Positions 63,446 through 64,000 of a stretch of 64,000 nucleotides of DNA are shown here, one piece after another. Every line of letters starts with the position of its first letter. Positions within the stretch are counted from its first letter, which is position 1. The translations under genes were made by a program, and so were the position numbers. Source of the stretch: Luteococcus peritonei (GTDB lineage: Bacteria; Actinomycetota; Actinomycetes; Propionibacteriales; Propionibacteriaceae); NCBI RefSeq assembly GCF_039526385.1, contig NZ_BAAAIX010000027.1, positions 69,496-133,495 on the forward strand, in the 5' to 3' direction. The notes beneath the pieces were generated by a model, which saw only the letters and a list, made by a program, of their open reading frames with translations, was not told the DNA's origin and did not search any database.

Positions 63446-63891
63446 AGCACCCAGCGCTGGACGAGATTCCTGACCAGCCGTCCGCAAGCCTGTCACGGAC
63501 CATGGTGCGCCTGCTGCTCGGGCTCGCCATGACCTTTGCCGGCGTGATGCACCTGACGCTGGCGCGGCAGGACTTCCAGGCGCAGGTGCCCAGCTGGATC
63601 CCGTTCAGCGAGGACCTCGTGGTGTTGGTCTCCGGTGTGGTCGAGATCGCCTTCGGCCTGGCGCTGCTCCTGCTGCCCAGGTGGCGGTGGTACGTGGGGA
63701 TCGCGCTCGCGGCCTTCTACGTGCTCATCTTCCCCGGCAACGTCGGCCAGTACCTGGAAGGTGTCGACGCCTTCGGCCTGGACACCGACCGCAAGCGGCT
63801 CATCAGGCTGTTCTTCCAGCCCCTGCTGGTCCTGGCGGCGCTGTGGGCGGCCGGTCCGCTGCGCCGGGGGCGGCGGCAGTCGAGGCACTGA
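63442..63891 (+). CDS. DoxX-like small membrane protein (second)
   Basis: A 149-residue membrane protein of the same group with four helices (MVRLLLGLAMTFAGVMHLTL, LVVLVSGVVEIAFGLALLLL, YVGIALAAFYVLIFPGNVGQ and a terminal one). PGNVGQYLEG after helix 3 is a family-type motif. Coupled to the PNPOx-like gene, so it may supply or pass electrons to the flavin protein; that is inferred. Confidence 0.8.
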   Translation: MKHPALDEIPDQPSASLSRTMVRLLLGLAMTFAGVMHLTLARQDFQAQVPSWIPFSEDLVVLVSGVVEIAFGLALLLLPRWRWYVGIALAAFYVLIFPGNVGQYLEGVDAFGLDTDRKRLIRLFFQPLLVLAALWAAGPLRRGRRQSRH

Positions 63892-63897
63892 CCGAGA

Positions 63898-63915
63898 CCC
63901 CACCCGGCGGTGGGG
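63898..63915 (+). terminator. Small hairpin after the second DoxX gene
   Basis: CCCCACC pairs with GGTGGGG around a CGGC loop, 7 bp after the stop. Short (7 bp) but GC-only; may be a weak terminator. Confidence 0.45.
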
Positions 63916-63945
63916 AGACCGCGGGGCCGCCAGGGGGGTGTCCCT

Positions 63946-64000
63946 ATGTTCCTCGTCAAGCGGCGAGGGGCATGGGTGAGGGTGTTGGGGCGGGGGCCCG
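63946..64000 (+). other. Possible start of a further gene at the right edge
   Basis: ATG at 63946 begins an open frame (MFLVKRRGAWVRVLGRGP) that runs to the window end and is preceded by a G-rich stretch (AGGGGGGTG). Too short to judge; no family is recognisable. Confidence 0.25.

Overview
The window is a high-GC actinobacterial chromosome segment, most consistent with the Propionibacteriales (Propionibacteriaceae-like). This is inferred from gene content: coproporphyrin-type heme genes, actinobacterial DUF families (DUF3000, DUF3710, DUF3093, DUF4193, DUF4235, DUF3145), SepH, a PucR-type FasR upstream of a fabD-fabH-acpP-fabF operon, GC-rich third codon positions, and stop/start coupling (ATGA, GTGA, TGATG) in nearly every operon. 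No phage, IS element, CRISPR array or rRNA was seen; there is one tRNA gene (anticodon CAU).

Layout. 1-17.2 kb is core housekeeping in an order recalling the Mycobacterium tuberculosis hemQ-dut neighbourhood: hemQ, hemE, DUF3000, RNase D, dxs, an orphan protein with a LexA-like SOS box, aconitase, a small Cys protein, a TRAM/TrmA-type RNA methyltransferase, a KimA-like potassium transporter divergent from two TrkA/RCK proteins, then OB-fold protein, DUF3710, dut, DUF3093, DUF4235 and DUF4193. 17.2-24.1 kb: S9 peptidase, coproporphyrin ferrochelatase (hemH), sepH, ThuA-like and PHP proteins. 24.1-31.0 kb: fasR, the FAS II operon, GNAT, an APH(3')-like kinase, DUF3145. 31.1-36.8 kb: a second S9 peptidase and a GntR-controlled catabolic-looking locus (DUF2848, MHS transporter, gntR, nitrilase). 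36.8-43.8 kb: YggS, a moxR-DUF58-VWA-VWA operon divergent from a degenerate kinase-like membrane protein, and a HAD phosphatase. 43.8-53.8 kb: Nudix, tRNA, M23 lipoprotein, TrpB2, otsB/otsA, AEC transporter, trypsin-like lipoprotein, and a MetPS-type NSS transporter. 53.9-64 kb is more accessory: a degenerate P-loop protein, a rearranged AT-richer spacer, a carotenoid operon (crtB with abnormal N-terminus, lycopene cyclase, P450), a convergent FAD oxidoreductase, an SDR-TspO fusion, and small membrane/flavin proteins (CPBP, SRPBCC, DoxX, PNPOx).

How genes work together: hemE, hemH and hemQ are three steps of the coproporphyrin-dependent heme route. dxs supplies isoprenoid precursors that the carotenoid genes could draw on. 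FasR probably controls the adjacent fatty acid genes. otsA and otsB make trehalose. The KimA-like carrier plus two RCK proteins looks like a potassium uptake module. The strongest unexplained signals are the SOS box in front of the 160-residue orphan (5.8 kb), a perfect 38-bp palindrome in a divergent promoter (50.5 kb), the damaged 5' end of crtB with gene-like debris upstream (54.3-54.96 kb), and the SDR-TspO fusion beside the carotenoid genes.
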